This document shows, one piece after another, positions 63,948-64,000 of a stretch of 64,000 bases of DNA (the stretch's first letter is position 1; the number at the start of each line of letters is the position of its first letter). Source of the DNA: CALARM01 sp036746235 (GTDB taxonomy: Bacteria > Vulcanimicrobiota > SpSt-956 > JAKJGF01). The translations under genes were made by a program, and so were the position numbers. Where the stretch lies: contig DAIOEN010000009.1 of NCBI GenBank assembly GCA_036746235.1, positions 10,788 through 74,787 of the forward strand, read 5' to 3'. The notes beneath the pieces are model-generated. The model worked only from the letters and a program-made list of their open reading frames with translations, was not told the DNA's origin and did not search any database.

Positions 63948-64000
63948 TACCGCACCAGGTAAATTAGTAACCATTTTATCAGCTTCTGCCTGACAGGCTC
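63948..64000 (-). mobile_element. MITE-like element (family 1), copy C, cut by window end
   Basis: TACCGCACCAGGTAAATTAG, then TAACCATTTTATCAGCTTCT, then GCCTGACAGGCTC; same orientation as copy A. Confidence 0.8.

Overview
The window is AT-rich (roughly one third G+C by eye) bacterial chromosome. It carries 44 supported protein genes and no rRNA, tRNA or CRISPR array that I can see. A TamB-like protein, lipoproteins, pilin-like proteins and a periplasmic-type solute-binding protein point to a diderm envelope. The alternative sigma factor at 56132 most resembles the SigH group best known from Firmicutes. Together with HEAT, TPR, SUMF1-type and carboxypeptidase genes, this suggests a low-GC uncultivated diderm lineage. 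I cannot name the phylum from the sequence alone.

Layout. 1-2189: hybrid histidine kinase cut by the window edge. 2382-6382: three-gene pilin-like operon. 6519-12321: GlpT-type transporter, TPR protein, peptide-binding lipoprotein, amino acid permease. 12883-24637: proteins without signal peptides, TPR proteins, and a coupled operon of pseudo-caspase/beta-propeller, ECF S-component and an unknown gene. 24762-35669: SUMF1-type proteins, a cyclic 2,3-diphosphoglycerate synthetase-like enzyme, and an oligopeptide ABC transporter split by an antisense TMEM43-like gene. 36016-47494: PLD-like protein, esterase, VapBC-type toxin-antitoxin, GlpA-type dehydrogenase, rifampin-phosphotransferase-like enzyme and a surface protein. 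47781-63858: TamB-like protein, two HEAT proteins, SigH-like sigma, two M14 carboxypeptidases, a cNMP-binding protein, a B12 radical SAM enzyme and a polyol-phosphate dehydrogenase-like protein.

Most notable signal. Seven promoters carry the same operator, TTWACA-N4/5-TTAACA, which has the form of a Gram-positive Pho box. In five of them it lies 31-32 nt upstream of the -10 hexamer; in the other two it lies 36/41 and 51 nt upstream, about one and two helical turns further. The downstream genes encode a Cys/His DUF protein, two unknown helical or acidic proteins, a PLD-like enzyme, an esterase and two M14 carboxypeptidases. Five of the seven begin M-[KNE]-I-[NTS] and have no Sec signal. This looks like one regulon of possibly non-classically exported enzymes.

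The second signal is repeats. About twenty intergenic tracts are tandem heptamers of different sequence but the same period (CGCGTCA, CAGTGAC, AGTTGAG, GAGTGAA, CGTGAGT). Nine genes have their stop codon inside such a tract, and several tracts lie in the 5' leader close to a start codon. Four more dispersed repeat families are present: a 210-bp MITE-like element, a 90-bp element, a 118-bp element and a 54-bp element. They are often nested in the same gaps. Several apparent start codons lie inside repeats, so I moved those starts downstream where a ribosome binding site supports it.
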